Shown here: one piece after another, positions 35,983 through 45,074 of the stretch
Layout: each line of letters opens with the position of its first letter
Numbering within the stretch: the stretch's first letter is position 1
NCBI GenBank assembly: GCA_905233415.1
Contig: CAJOEX010000005.1
Span: 186,001-250,000 of the forward strand
Length of the DNA stretch: 64,000 nt
Reading direction: 5' to 3'
Origin: Paludibacteraceae bacterium
GTDB taxonomy: Bacteria; Bacteroidota; Bacteroidia; Bacteroidales; Paludibacteraceae
Translations under genes and position numbers: made by a program
The notes under the pieces: model-generated
What the model was told of the DNA's origin: nothing
The model's database searches: none
Seen by the model: the letters and a program-made list of their open reading frames with translations, nothing else

Positions 35983-37428
35983 TTACATGAAGAAATATTT
36001 CAAAATATCATTACCGTTTGCGAAAACAAGCAGAAGGATTAGTATCCAGAATCCGAATTCGTTCGCTTTCTCGAGGAACTTGTCGCTCGGTTTGCGGCGG
36101 GTGACGGCTTCCACTAACAGGAAGAGGATGTATCCACCATCCAAAGCAGGAATAGGAAGGAAGTTCATGAACGCCAAAATAAGCGACAGGAACGCCGTCA
36201 TGTGCCAAAAAGCATACCAATTCCAGAAATTCGGGAACATATTTCCAATGGCTCCAAAACCACCGACAGACTGTGCGCCTTCTTTTGTAAAGACAAGTCG
36301 GAACTGCTTGACATAAACCACCAGCAAATCCCAGCCGTATTTGATGCCGGCAGGAACAGACTCCCAAAACGTGTAACTTTTATGCTCAATCGGGAACAAA
36401 TGATACTTGGTTTTGACAAACGTTCCCATTTTGGCCTGATCGCCAAGGAACATTCGCGTTTGCAGGCGTTCTCCGTTGCGGTAAAAGTCAATAGTGACGC
36501 TGTCGCAAGGATGTTTGACAAGTTCGTTAATCACTTCAACCTGACACGGGGTTTCGATGCCATTGACCGCAACTACGCTATCGCCACGCTGAATGCCGGC
36601 ATAGTATGCTGCCTGTTCGGGCATAACAGAGTCAACAATATACGGAATATACTCCGTCATCAAAACATATGAACGCTTGTTGTATGACTTGTCATTACGC
36701 ACTTTTTCACGCTCCTGGCGGTCAAACTCATTTTGCACGGCGAGATAGCGTGTCCCGAGGTCTTCTGACATTTCCAAGCAGACAGTGTCCGAACCACGCA
36801 AAACAACGACATCGCGTTTGCCCTCAATAATTATCCATTGTGTTACATCGGAGATATCTTCCGGCTCCTGACCGTTTACAGTCAATATTTTATCATGCTG
36901 CTCAAAGCCCTCGCCTTGCATGAGTTCCGAGAAATACAATCCGCTATCGACATTGCGCAACGGCAGCGAATCCGTGCCATAACGGAACAGCAACGCACCA
37001 AATATCACCAACGCAGCTACAAAGTTAACAAGAATACCGCCGATGATGATGCAGAACCGCTGCCAGACGTTCTTTGAGCGGAATTCCCAATCTTGCGGAG
37101 GAGTCTTTTCCATTTCCTCGCTTGAGTGGGTTTCGTCCACCATTCCGGCAATGGCGCAATAACCGCCGAAAGGAATCCAACCAATACCCCACTCCGTATT
37201 TTCAGGATGTTGTGCCCACTCGTCGTCTTCAGTCACGTTCTTGGCAAAGAACTTGAAATGCCACTTGCCGTCGAATTTCTTCGCACGGAAAATCGAGAAT
37301 TTGGGATTGAAGAACATATAAAACTTCTCCACACGGACGTGGAAAATCTTCGCAAAAGTAAAATGCCCGAGTTCGTGAATTACCACGAGAAATGAGAGGG
37401 CTAAAATCAACTGTAATGCTTGTATCAT
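35983..37428 (-). CDS. rseP: RIP metalloprotease RseP (site-2 protease)
   Basis: A 481-residue membrane protease. The zinc motif HELGH is at residues 18-22 in the first membrane helix. A PDZ domain at about 205-330 (YYAGIQRGDSVVAVNGIET) follows, and the third zinc ligand lies in NFLPIPALDGGY at about 423-434. It cuts membrane anchors of anti-sigma factors or other regulators within the bilayer. Four membrane helices are visible. It follows dxr by 18 nt; dxr and rseP are neighbours in many bacteria, which supports both calls. Confidence 0.94.
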   Translation of the reverse strand: MIQALQLILALSFLVVIHELGHFTFAKIFHVRVEKFYMFFNPKFSIFRAKKFDGKWHFKFFAKNVTEDDEWAQHPENTEWGIGWIPFGGYCAIAGMVDETHSSEEMEKTPPQDWEFRSKNVWQRFCIIIGGILVNFVAALVIFGALLFRYGTDSLPLRNVDSGLYFSELMQGEGFEQHDKILTVNGQEPEDISDVTQWIIIEGKRDVVVLRGSDTVCLEMSEDLGTRYLAVQNEFDRQEREKVRNDKSYNKRSYVLMTEYIPYIVDSVMPEQAAYYAGIQRGDSVVAVNGIETPCQVEVINELVKHPCDSVTIDFYRNGERLQTRMFLGDQAKMGTFVKTKYHLFPIEHKSYTFWESVPAGIKYGWDLLVVYVKQFRLVFTKEGAQSVGGFGAIGNMFPNFWNWYAFWHMTAFLSLILAFMNFLPIPALDGGYILFLLVEAVTRRKPSDKFLEKANEFGFWILILLLVFANGNDILKYFFM

Positions 37429-37446
37429 ACTTGTATTTATATCTAA

Positions 37447-38655
37447 TTACAAATGGCTCCCGTTGCCGTCCCGTTGCCGTCCCGTTGCCGTCTCGTTGCC
37501 GTAACCGGACAACAAAGCAATAGCAATTTTGCGCGCTTCGCTGTCGGAAGCCACATAATCGTCATAATCAGGCTTGGCAATAAAGGAAGTCCTGTTCATT
37601 GTTTCTGCAATGATGTCACTCATTTGCAGGAAGCCGCAATGGTTTTCACGGAAAGCCAGATTAACGACTTCGTTGGCAGCATTGAGGACACAAGGCATGT
37701 TACCGCCTTTGGCGATTGCCTCATATGCCAGCCGCAAGTTGGGGAAGCGCGCCAAATCGGGCTTTTCAAACGTCAACGCACCAAGTTCAAACAAATCCAC
37801 CCGCGGGAAGTCCGTTTGCAGACGCTCGGGATACGTCAAGGCATACTGAATCGGCAAACGCATATCAGGCGCACCAAGCTGCGCTTTGATAGCTCCATCA
37901 GCAAACTGGACAGCGGAATGCACAATCGACTGCGGATGTACCAAGACTTGGATTTTGTCCGCAGGCACACCAAAGAGCCACTTTGCCTCAATAACCTCAA
38001 AGCCTTTGTTCATCATAGACGCGGAGTCAATCGTAATCTTCGCACCCATGTCCCAATTCGGGTGTTTGAGGGCATCGGCAGCGGTAACAGCAGACATTTG
38101 CTCGTGCGAAAAGGTTCTAAACGGGCCGCCGGAAGCAGTCAGCAGAATCTTCTCTATTTCGTTGTTCTGTTCGCCGACAATGGATTGGAAAATGGCTGAA
38201 TGCTCGCTATCGACAGGCAAAATGGGTGTATGATATTCCTGTGCCAGTTCGCAAATCAATTCTCCGGCAACCACAAGCGTTTCCTTGTTCGCCAAAGCAA
38301 TCGTTTTACCCGCCTTGATAGCCTCAATCGTCGGACGCAAACCGGCATAGCCGACCATCGCCGCCACCACGATATCAATACTCGGGAAAGTAACCATTTG
38401 TGCAATGGCATCGGCTCCCGCCCAAACTTTGCAGTTGAGCGATTCGAGTTGCGATTTGACCGTTTCGTAGAGCGATTCGTCCGCAATACAAACGACTTCG
38501 GGATGAAATTCGTGCGCCTGCTGAACCAGCAAATCCGCATTTCGATTGGCGCAAATGGCATAAACCTCAAAGCGTTCGGGATTATGCCGAACCACATCCA
38601 AGGTCTGCGTTCCAATCGAACCTGTACTGCCTAATATGCCTAACCGTTTCTTCAC
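37447..38655 (-). CDS. dxr: 1-deoxy-D-xylulose-5-phosphate reductoisomerase
   Basis: 402 residues. NADPH loop GSTGSIG at 9-15, ALANKETLVVAGE, the metal and substrate block PVDSEHSAIFQ, LTASGGPFR, HPNWDMGAKITIDSASMMNKG, and HPQSIVHSAVQF. It makes MEP, the second step of the non-mevalonate isoprenoid pathway. The ATG abuts the stop of the LytM-like gene. The last 17 or so codons, after the conserved ALLSGYG, are written by a four-copy 11-bp tandem array (37459-37502), giving a low-complexity NETATGRQRDGNGSHL end that is not part of the enzyme fold. Confidence 0.96.
   Translation of the reverse strand: MKKRLGILGSTGSIGTQTLDVVRHNPERFEVYAICANRNADLLVQQAHEFHPEVVCIADESLYETVKSQLESLNCKVWAGADAIAQMVTFPSIDIVVAAMVGYAGLRPTIEAIKAGKTIALANKETLVVAGELICELAQEYHTPILPVDSEHSAIFQSIVGEQNNEIEKILLTASGGPFRTFSHEQMSAVTAADALKHPNWDMGAKITIDSASMMNKGFEVIEAKWLFGVPADKIQVLVHPQSIVHSAVQFADGAIKAQLGAPDMRLPIQYALTYPERLQTDFPRVDLFELGALTFEKPDLARFPNLRLAYEAIAKGGNMPCVLNAANEVVNLAFRENHCGFLQMSDIIAETMNRTSFIAKPDYDDYVASDSEARKIAIALLSGYGNETATGRQRDGNGSHL
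37459..37502. repeat. 11-bp tandem array at the 3' end of dxr
   Basis: CCCGTTGCCGT occurs three times, then CTCGTTGCCGT. Since 11 is not a multiple of three, each copy is read in a different frame, and any copy gain or loss would change the C-terminus of Dxr. Confidence 0.88.
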
Positions 38656-39492
38656 TTAAAAAATGATTACTTCCTCCGGGTTGATGCTCTTTCCGCGCTG
38701 CCAAAGTTCGAAGTACAACGGGAACTGCTCCGAAACAATGCCGATTGTTTCACCCGCCTGCAAGGCATCACCGACGCGTTTCAGCACCTTATCTATATTT
38801 CCGTAAACAGAAAGATACGTCTGATGTTGCACAAAGACCGTGAAAGTATTATTCAGCCTGTAATCAATGTGCACAATCGTTCCCGCCAGCACAGCCGTCA
38901 CATTCTCATTGACCGGAGTCTGTATTTCCACTCCATACTGCTGGCTATCGGCATTATAGTGCTTCAGAACAACTCCGTGGGCAGGCCGGAAGAACGTAAT
39001 AGACGGCGCGGTCTGCTGTACATCAAACAATTGCAGGTTATCGCGTTCCTTCTCCTCGTATTGCGCCATAAACTCCGCAGTCGCTTCGTTTCGCGCCTCC
39101 AGCAGGCGCTCCCGCATGATTATCTGCATGGAGTCAAGGCTTTGGACCGTATCGGACTTCACTTCGCCCGCCACAATATCCCGAACAACGGAGAGATACT
39201 TCGTCTGCAATTCGAGGGTTGTTCCAAGTGAATCCACACGCTTTGATTCGTCAATCAGGCGCTGACGGATACTTTCAGAATATCCAGGGAGGATATTTCG
39301 GATTGGCGTGTAGAAGATAAGCGCCGAATACAGTCCGAGCGTAAGCACAAAGAGCAAAATTAAAATCACAAAGACACTCATGCGACTCAGCCTTGTGTGC
39401 CAAATCTCGGTGAATGTGTCTTCATTCATTATGCTCAGACGATACTTGTAAAGTATCCGCCGCCAGAAACTATCGTTGTTATTTGATTTCAA
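38656..39492 (-). CDS. M23/LytM-domain membrane protein with all metal ligands replaced
   Basis: A 278-residue protein: cytoplasmic N-terminus, one membrane helix at about 39-61, a helical stretch (about 70-155) and a LytM domain at about 165-278. Active M23 enzymes bind zinc through HxxxD and HxH. Here the corresponding positions read Gln185 and Glu189 (QYGVE), Asn232 (VYGNI) and Tyr260 (LYFELW), so it cannot be a zinc peptidase. Degenerate LytM proteins such as EnvC and NlpD activate amidases; one amidase is encoded at 5907. The start is a TTG at 39490-39492, because the FWRRILYKYRLSIMNEDT block is typical of this Bacteroidetes family and lies upstream of the first ATG. Gap to fumarase: 2 nt. 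Confidence 0.85.
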   Translation of the reverse strand: MKSNNNDSFWRRILYKYRLSIMNEDTFTEIWHTRLSRMSVFVILILLFVLTLGLYSALIFYTPIRNILPGYSESIRQRLIDESKRVDSLGTTLELQTKYLSVVRDIVAGEVKSDTVQSLDSMQIIMRERLLEARNEATAEFMAQYEEKERDNLQLFDVQQTAPSITFFRPAHGVVLKHYNADSQQYGVEIQTPVNENVTAVLAGTIVHIDYRLNNTFTVFVQHQTYLSVYGNIDKVLKRVGDALQAGETIGIVSEQFPLYFELWQRGKSINPEEVIIF

Positions 39493-39494
39493 GA

Positions 39495-41132
39495 TTACAG
39501 GATTGTGCAGCCGGCACAGGGTTTGAGTTGTTTGAAGAAATCGTTACCTTTGTCATCCACCAAAATGAATGCCGGGAAATTCTCCACCTCAATCTTCCAG
39601 ATTGCTTCCATTCCCAATTCGGGATATTCGACGCATTCAATGGATTTGATATTGTTCTGCGCCAGGATTGCAGCCGGTCCTCCAATCGAACCGAGGTAGA
39701 AACCTCCGTGCTTCTGGCAAGCGTTGGTCACATCAATGGAGCGATTGCCCTTTGCCAGCATAATCAGGCTGCCGCCGTGATCTTGGAACTCATCCACATA
39801 GGGATCCATACGGCCTGCTGTGGTCGGTCCCATCGAACCGCAAGGCATACCTTTCGGCGTCTTTGCGGGACCTGCATAGTAAATCGGATGATTCTTGAGG
39901 TATTCGGGCATCGGTTCACCGGCATCCAAACGCGCTTTGATTTTTGCGTGAGCGATGTCACGGCCGACGATGATGGTTCCATTGAGCGAAAGGCGTGTGC
40001 CAATCGGGTATTTTGTCAGAATAGCACAAACATCTTTCATCGGCTGGTTGAGGTCGATACGAACGGCATCGCCTTCGCCTGCCTGACGGAGTTCAGCCGG
40101 AATGAGACTGCCGGGATTGTTGTCCATCTTCTCAATCCAGATACCGTCTTTGTTGATTTTGCACTTGATATTGCGGTCTGCGGAGCAGCTGACGCCCAAG
40201 CCGATCGGGCAACTTGCGCCATGACGCGGCAGACGAATCACCCGCACATCGTGAGCCATATACTTACCGCCGAATTGTGCACCCAAGCCAATCTTGTACG
40301 CCTCTTGCAGGAGCTGTTTCTCCAGTTCTACATCGCGGAAAGCACGACCTGAAGCGTTTCCGGTTGTCGGCAGACTGTCGTAGTAGTGTGTCGAAGCGAG
40401 TTTGACCGTCAACAGGTTCTTCTCGGCACTTGTGCCACCAATGACAATCGCAATATGATACGGCGGACAAGCGGCCGTGCCGAGGCTCTTCATCTTCTCA
40501 ACAAGGAACGGAATAAGTGTTCCTGGATTCTGGATGCGGGCTTTGGTTTCCTGATACAAATAGGTTTTGTTGGCGCTACCGCCACCTTTGGTCACGCAGA
40601 GGAAACGATATTCCATCCCTTCGGTTGCCTCAAGGTCAATCTGTGCGGGAAGGTTGCACTTGGTGTTCACCTCGTCGTACATGTTGAGCGGCGCATTCTG
40701 GCTGTAACGCAGATTGCATTGCGTATAAGTATTGTAAACGCCCTCGCTCAAAGCTTCTTCGTCACAGAAACCCGTCCAGACCTGCTGGCCTTTTTCGCCA
40801 TGGATTATCGCGGTACCGGTATCTTGGCAAAGCGGCAGTTGTCCTTTGGCAGACACTTCGGCGTTACGCAGGAATGTCAGCGCCACATACTTGTCATTGG
40901 CACTTGCCTCGGGGTCACGCAGAATCTTTGCGACCTGCTCATTGTGACTGCGACGCAACATGAAACTAACGTCGTGGAACGCCTGCTGCGCCATTTTGGT
41001 CAATCCTTCCGGCTCAACTTTCAGCATTTGATGTCCTTCAAACTCGCCAACCGAGACGTGGTCTTTGGTCAGCAGATAATACTCGGTCTCATCCTTACCG
41101 AGCTGAAACATAGGCTCGAACTTATAGTCCAT
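39495..41132 (-). CDS. Fumarate hydratase, class I (iron-sulfur)
   Basis: A 545-residue class I fumarase, which interconverts fumarate and malate with an oxygen-sensitive [4Fe-4S] cluster. Motifs include [11 protein letters not shown] (cluster cysteine), [46 protein letters not shown], and in the C-terminal beta domain [40 protein letters not shown]. It heads the run with the LytM-like gene, dxr and rseP, from its own promoter. Class I enzymes of this length are usual in anaerobes; fumA and fumB cannot be told apart. Confidence 0.95.
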   Translation of the reverse strand: MDYKFEPMFQLGKDETEYYLLTKDHVSVGEFEGHQMLKVEPEGLTKMAQQAFHDVSFMLRRSHNEQVAKILRDPEASANDKYVALTFLRNAEVSAKGQLPLCQDTGTAIIHGEKGQQVWTGFCDEEALSEGVYNTYTQCNLRYSQNAPLNMYDEVNTKCNLPAQIDLEATEGMEYRFLCVTKGGGSANKTYLYQETKARIQNPGTLIPFLVEKMKSLGTAACPPYHIAIVIGGTSAEKNLLTVKLASTHYYDSLPTTGNASGRAFRDVELEKQLLQEAYKIGLGAQFGGKYMAHDVRVIRLPRHGASCPIGLGVSCSADRNIKCKINKDGIWIEKMDNNPGSLIPAELRQAGEGDAVRIDLNQPMKDVCAILTKYPIGTRLSLNGTIIVGRDIAHAKIKARLDAGEPMPEYLKNHPIYYAGPAKTPKGMPCGSMGPTTAGRMDPYVDEFQDHGGSLIMLAKGNRSIDVTNACQKHGGFYLGSIGGPAAILAQNNIKSIECVEYPELGMEAIWKIEVENFPAFILVDDKGNDFFKQLKPCAGCTIL

Positions 41133-41158
41133 ATTATCACATTTTACAAAATAGCGCG

Positions 41159-41190
41159 CAAAGGTACAAAAAAGTTTTTATGTACGCAAA
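41159..41190 (-). promoter_or_regulatory. Fumarase operon promoter
   Basis: Minus-strand TTTG (41187-41190), a 20-nt spacer and TACCTTTG (41159-41166), with a leader of about 20 nt to the fumarase ATG. Confidence 0.77.
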
Positions 41191-41246
41191 TAAAAACATA
41201 GTTTTTTCGCAATTTTTGCCGGATTTGGGAGCTTGTGAGTTATGAT

Positions 41247-41272
41247 AACAAAAAAGAGAGCCAAAGCTCTCT

Positions 41273-41273
<1 letters not shown>
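41247..41273 (-). terminator. Terminator of the initiator tRNA gene
   Basis: AAGAGAGC, a CAAA-type loop and GCTCTCTT form an 8-bp stem immediately after the tRNA CCA end, followed on the minus strand by a run of six T. Confidence 0.85.
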
Positions 41274-41347
<74 letters not shown>

Positions 41348-41378
41348 AAACATACTTCGGTTTTTCCGAAATCGGCTG

Positions 41379-41410
41379 CAAAAGTACTGCTTTTTTTTCA
41401 TATACACAAA
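41379..41410 (-). promoter_or_regulatory. Promoter of tRNA-fMet
   Basis: Minus-strand TTTG (41407-41410), a 20-nt spacer and TACTTTTG (41379-41386), about 32 bp upstream of the mature tRNA 5' end. Confidence 0.72.
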
Positions 41411-41455
41411 TTTTTCTGCATTTTTTTTGTAAATAACTGCATTTTTGAATAAAAA

Positions 41456-41487
41456 TTTGCGTATTCACAAAAAATACTGTAATTTTG
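41456..41487 (+). promoter_or_regulatory. thrS promoter
   Basis: TTTG (41456-41459), a 20-nt spacer and TAATTTTG (41480-41487). The leader to the thrS ATG is about 90 nt, longer than most in this window, and contains a 23-codon ORF (41503-41574) of unknown meaning. Confidence 0.73.
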
Positions 41488-41583
41488 CAGGGCAATTGAA
41501 AAATGACATCACAACAAAATAACATATTTCGTCTTGAAGGCAGTTGTGAGCCGGACGGACATAAACATTTGTAGGTTTATTAT

Positions 41584-43539
41584 ATGGTTAAAATCACTTT
41601 TCCCGACGGTTCGGTTCGGGAGTATGAAAACGGCGTCACCCCGTTGCAGGTGGCAGAAAGTATTTCCTCTCGTCTGGCACAGGATATCCTTGTCGCAAGT
41701 ATCAAAGTCGGCGAAGACTGGGAGATTAAGGAGTTGAATGCTCCTATAGAATCGGATTGTGCAATAAAATTGCACAAGTGGGATGACGAAGAGGCCAAGC
41801 ACGCATTCTGGCATACCTCTTCGCACTTAATGGCAGAGGCTTTGCAAGAACTTTATCCGGGTATTCAATTCGGAATCGGTCCGGCGATTGAAAATGGCTT
41901 CTACTATGACGTTTATCCCGCAGAGGGACAGGTAATCAAGGATTCCGACTTTTCCGCCATCGAGAACAAAATGATGGAACTGCGCGCAAAGAAGGAGCAA
42001 CTCGTCAAGAAATCCATTTCCAAAGCCGACGCGCTCAAATGGTTTGGCGAAAAGGGACAAAGTTATAAATGCGAATTAATCAGCGAACTTGAAGACGGTC
42101 ACATTACCACCTATACACAAGGCAACTTCACGGATTTGTGCCGTGGTCCGCACTTGTTGAGCACAGAGCCGATTAAGGCGGTGAAAGTTCTCTCTTGCGC
42201 TGCTGCATACTGGCGCGGCGACGAGAAACGCCCGATGATGACGCGTATCTACGGTATTTCTTTCCCGAAGAAAGCCCAGTTGGACGAATATCTGACCTTA
42301 CTCGAAGAGGCGAAGAAACGTGACCACCGCAAAATAGGCAAGGAACTGGATTTGTTCATGTTCAGCGATATGGTCGGAAAAGGTCTGCCTATTTGGTTGC
42401 CGAAAGGCACTGCTCTCCGTTTGCGGCTGGAAGATTTCCTCAAACGTATTCAGAAACGCTATGGCTATCAGCAGGTTATCACCCCGCACATCGGGTCGAA
42501 GACGCTCTATGAGACCTCCGGTCACTGGGATCACTACGGCAAAGACTCCTTCCAGCCGATTACCACGCCGGAAGAGGGCGAGATGTATCTGCTTAAGCCG
42601 ATGAACTGCCCCCACCACTGCGCGATTTTCAAAAACAGTCCGCGTTCCTATAAAGACCTGCCTTTCCGCTGTGCCGAATTTGGAACGGTTTATCGCTATG
42701 AGCAGTCCGGCGAATTGCACGGCTTGACCCGCGTTCGTTCGTTTACCCAGGACGATGCGCATATCTTCTGCCGTCAGGACCAGGTGAAGCAGGAGTTTAT
42801 CCGCGTCATGGAGATTATCAATATCATCTTCAAAGCCTTGAACTTCGAGAACTACGAGGCACAGATTTCGCTTCGTGACCCGAACAACCACGAGAAATAT
42901 GTTGGTTCGGATGAGGTGTGGGAACACGCCGAGAACGCCATCCGCGAGGCTTGCAAGGAGATGAACCTGCCTGCCCGCGAAGAAACCGGCGAAGCCGCAT
43001 TCTATGGTCCGAAACTCGACTTCATGGTTAAAGATGCCCTCGGCCGTCGCTGGCAGTTGGGTACAATCCAAGTGGATTACAACCTGCCCGAACGCTTTGA
43101 GCTGGAGTATGTCGGCGAGGATAACCAGAAGCACCGCCCTGTAATGATTCACCGTGCGCCGTTCGGTTCGATGGAGCGCTTTGTAGCCGTACTGATTGAG
43201 CATACCGCCGGTAAGTTCCCGTTGTGGCTCACGCCCGATCAGGCTGTGGTATTGCCTATTTCGGAAAAGAGCAACGACTATGCATGGAAAGTGAAAGAGA
43301 TTCTTGAGCAACAGGACGTGCGTGTTTTGGTCGATGACCGCAACGAGAAACTCGGCCGCAAGATTCGTGACAACGAACTCAAGCGTATTCCGTACATGCT
43401 CATTGTCGGCGAGAAAGAGGCTGAACAAGGTCTTGTTTCCGTTCGTCAGCAAGGCGCCGAAGAAAAGGGTCAAATGACCATTCAGGAGTTTGCCGACTTC
43501 GTAAACAAAACCGTTAAAGAACAAACGGAGAAGTATTGA
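41584..43539 (+). CDS. thrS: Threonine--tRNA ligase
   Basis: A 651-residue class II synthetase. TGS domain at about 1-62 ([14 protein letters not shown]), the editing-domain zinc motif HTSSH at 77-81 with [10 protein letters not shown], and the catalytic core with [10 protein letters not shown] (zinc cysteine), [24 protein letters not shown] (motif 2) and [19 protein letters not shown] (motif 3). An anticodon-binding domain follows ([12 protein letters not shown]). It charges tRNA-Thr and edits Ser-tRNA-Thr. In most bacteria infC-rpmI-rplT follow; here rnhB does, overlapping the thrS stop. Confidence 0.97.
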   Translation: MVKITFPDGSVREYENGVTPLQVAESISSRLAQDILVASIKVGEDWEIKELNAPIESDCAIKLHKWDDEEAKHAFWHTSSHLMAEALQELYPGIQFGIGPAIENGFYYDVYPAEGQVIKDSDFSAIENKMMELRAKKEQLVKKSISKADALKWFGEKGQSYKCELISELEDGHITTYTQGNFTDLCRGPHLLSTEPIKAVKVLSCAAAYWRGDEKRPMMTRIYGISFPKKAQLDEYLTLLEEAKKRDHRKIGKELDLFMFSDMVGKGLPIWLPKGTALRLRLEDFLKRIQKRYGYQQVITPHIGSKTLYETSGHWDHYGKDSFQPITTPEEGEMYLLKPMNCPHHCAIFKNSPRSYKDLPFRCAEFGTVYRYEQSGELHGLTRVRSFTQDDAHIFCRQDQVKQEFIRVMEIINIIFKALNFENYEAQISLRDPNNHEKYVGSDEVWEHAENAIREACKEMNLPAREETGEAAFYGPKLDFMVKDALGRRWQLGTIQVDYNLPERFELEYVGEDNQKHRPVMIHRAPFGSMERFVAVLIEHTAGKFPLWLTPDQAVVLPISEKSNDYAWKVKEILEQQDVRVLVDDRNEKLGRKIRDNELKRIPYMLIVGEKEAEQGLVSVRQQGAEEKGQMTIQEFADFVNKTVKEQTEKY

Positions 43540-44168
43540 CCTTACTTCCTTATTATATAAAAGGTATTCCGGAAGCCGGATGTGATGAAGCAGGCCGCGG
43601 ACCACTGGCAGGCAGTGTGTTCGCGGCTGCTGTCATTCTCCCGCCGGAAGCGGCGGACTCTGCCTGGCTTGCTGAAACCGGCTTGGATCGGCTCAACGAC
43701 TCCAAACAACTCAACGAGCGCACGCGCTATGAACTCCGTCCGATTATTGAAAACCATGCTTTGGCATGGGCTATCGCGGAAGTGACAGCCGAAGAAATAG
43801 ACCGCATAAACATCCTCAACGCCAGTATTTTGGGTATGCAGCGTGCACTCGCAAAACTGCACACACAGCCCGAACACATCATTGTGGACGGCAATAAATG
43901 GAAACCTTACGTGCCGGAAGGCAGTCTGCTTGAAATACCTGCAAACACAATCGTCAAAGGCGACGGCAAATACCTTTCTATCGCCGCCGCAAGTATTCTC
44001 GCCAAAACTTACCGAGACGATTACATGCTTCGCCTGCACGATGAATTTCCACAATATCACTGGGCGGAAAACAAAGGCTACCCCACTCCGGCGCATTATG
44101 CCGCCATCAAAGAACACGGCATAACGCCTTACCACCGCAAAACCTTCAACCTTAAAATTCAAGCCTGA
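43536..44168 (+). CDS. rnhB: Ribonuclease HII
   Basis: 210 residues. Active-site DEAGRG at 17-22, NDSKQL, the [13 protein letters not shown] helix and IIVDGNK supply the acidic residues that bind metal; KTYRDDYM and [10 protein letters not shown] complete the family pattern. It cuts the RNA strand of RNA-DNA hybrids, including single ribonucleotides. The start is a TTG (43536-43538) within the thrS stop (TTGA), giving [20 protein letters not shown]; no ATG precedes the active site. Translation is therefore probably coupled to thrS. Confidence 0.94.
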   Translation: MTLLPYYIKGIPEAGCDEAGRGPLAGSVFAAAVILPPEAADSAWLAETGLDRLNDSKQLNERTRYELRPIIENHALAWAIAEVTAEEIDRINILNASILGMQRALAKLHTQPEHIIVDGNKWKPYVPEGSLLEIPANTIVKGDGKYLSIAAASILAKTYRDDYMLRLHDEFPQYHWAENKGYPTPAHYAAIKEHGITPYHRKTFNLKIQA

Positions 44169-44185
44169 TTCCCACTGTCTTTATT

Positions 44186-44227
44186 GGGTGATTATTGCGT
44201 GATTATTGGGTGATTATTGCGTGATTA
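44186..44227. repeat. 11-bp tandem array between rnhB and the methyltransferase gene
   Basis: GGGTGATTATT and GCGTGATTATT alternate twice, four units in all, filling the 93-bp gap between two convergent genes. It carries no terminator-like hairpin. Confidence 0.87.
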
Positions 44228-44261
44228 AGCCGAGAGAAGTATGAGACAAGAAGAATAATAA

Positions 44262-45002
44262 TCATATTTTTGCCTTTCTGAACTCGGCGAGGACAATCGC
44301 AGTAGCAATGGCGACATTAAGACTTTCGGAAGTCTCAGCATCAGGGGGATAAGACGGAATTCGAAGTGGATGAGTAATATATGGGCGGACAGCATCGGAG
44401 ATGCCATTACCCTCGTTTCCCATAATTATTATAGTTGAAAGACCGCTTTGCGCAAAGTCGAAAGGCGAAAGCATTTCATACATATTTTTCCCGTCAAGCA
44501 ACGTGCCGAAGATATTGGTGCCTTTTGCCTTTTCTGTCTGTAAGAAAGGCACTAAATCGATGTAGGTTACGTTTACACGCGCTAAAGCACCCATTGTTGC
44601 CTGTACGACTTTCGAATTATAACAGTCTGCCGTATCCGGCGAGCAGATAATCTCTTTTACGCCAAACCAGTCGCAGGTGCGAATGATTGTTCCAAGATTG
44701 CCCGGATCCTGAATGCCGTCAAGTGCCAATACCAAATCTGAACACTGAATACTGACTGCTGATTGCTTTTTGAACACAGCAATACTGCCTTGCGGCGCTC
44801 TCAGGCCGGACATTTGCTCGATTTCCGTCCGCGTGGCATTCTCTCCTTCGCGATAAAGATTCACCAACTCAAATCCCTTGCGGAGTTCGTCAATACACTT
44901 GTCCCCTTCCGCTACGAAAAGTCCATGCTCATCGCGATACTTTTTGAGCTGTAAACTGCGTACAAACTTAATCTGAGCCTTGCTTACATGGGTCATAATC
45001 AT
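44262..45002 (-). CDS. TrmH/SpoU family RNA 2'-O-methyltransferase
   Basis: I chose the ATG at 45002 (MIMTHVSKAQIKFVRSL; a second ATG is at 44996) because the promoter -7 box lies at 45014-45021; the frame open to 45311 is not a real N-terminus. The product has about 246 residues: an N-terminal substrate-binding domain (FVAEGDKCIDEL) and a SPOUT knot with DGIQDPGNLGTIIRTCDWFG, IIMGNEGNGIS and ESLNVAIATAIVLAEFR. Such enzymes methylate the ribose of rRNA or tRNA using SAM. The target cannot be assigned. It is divergent from the BamA/TamA-like gene with overlapping promoters. Confidence 0.92.
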   Translation of the reverse strand: MIMTHVSKAQIKFVRSLQLKKYRDEHGLFVAEGDKCIDELRKGFELVNLYREGENATRTEIEQMSGLRAPQGSIAVFKKQSAVSIQCSDLVLALDGIQDPGNLGTIIRTCDWFGVKEIICSPDTADCYNSKVVQATMGALARVNVTYIDLVPFLQTEKAKGTNIFGTLLDGKNMYEMLSPFDFAQSGLSTIIIMGNEGNGISDAVRPYITHPLRIPSYPPDAETSESLNVAIATAIVLAEFRKAKI

Positions 45003-45013
45003 AAAATTTGCTG

Positions 45014-45061
45014 CAAAAGTACAACTTTTTTTGGATATGTGCAAAATTATTTGTAATTTTG
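45014..45061. promoter_or_regulatory. Overlapping divergent promoters of the methyltransferase and BamA/TamA-like genes
   Basis: Minus strand: TTTG (45042-45045), 20 nt, TACTTTTG (45014-45021). Plus strand: TTTG (45030-45033), 20 nt, TAATTTTG (45054-45061). The two share 16 bp (45030-45045), so the polymerases probably compete. Both leaders are very short (about 6 and 8-10 nt). Confidence 0.75.
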
Positions 45062-45074
45062 CGCGATTTATAGT

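Noticed and set aside
43540..44168. infC-rpmI-rplT after thrS
   Set aside because: This common arrangement was looked for; the downstream gene is clearly rnhB.
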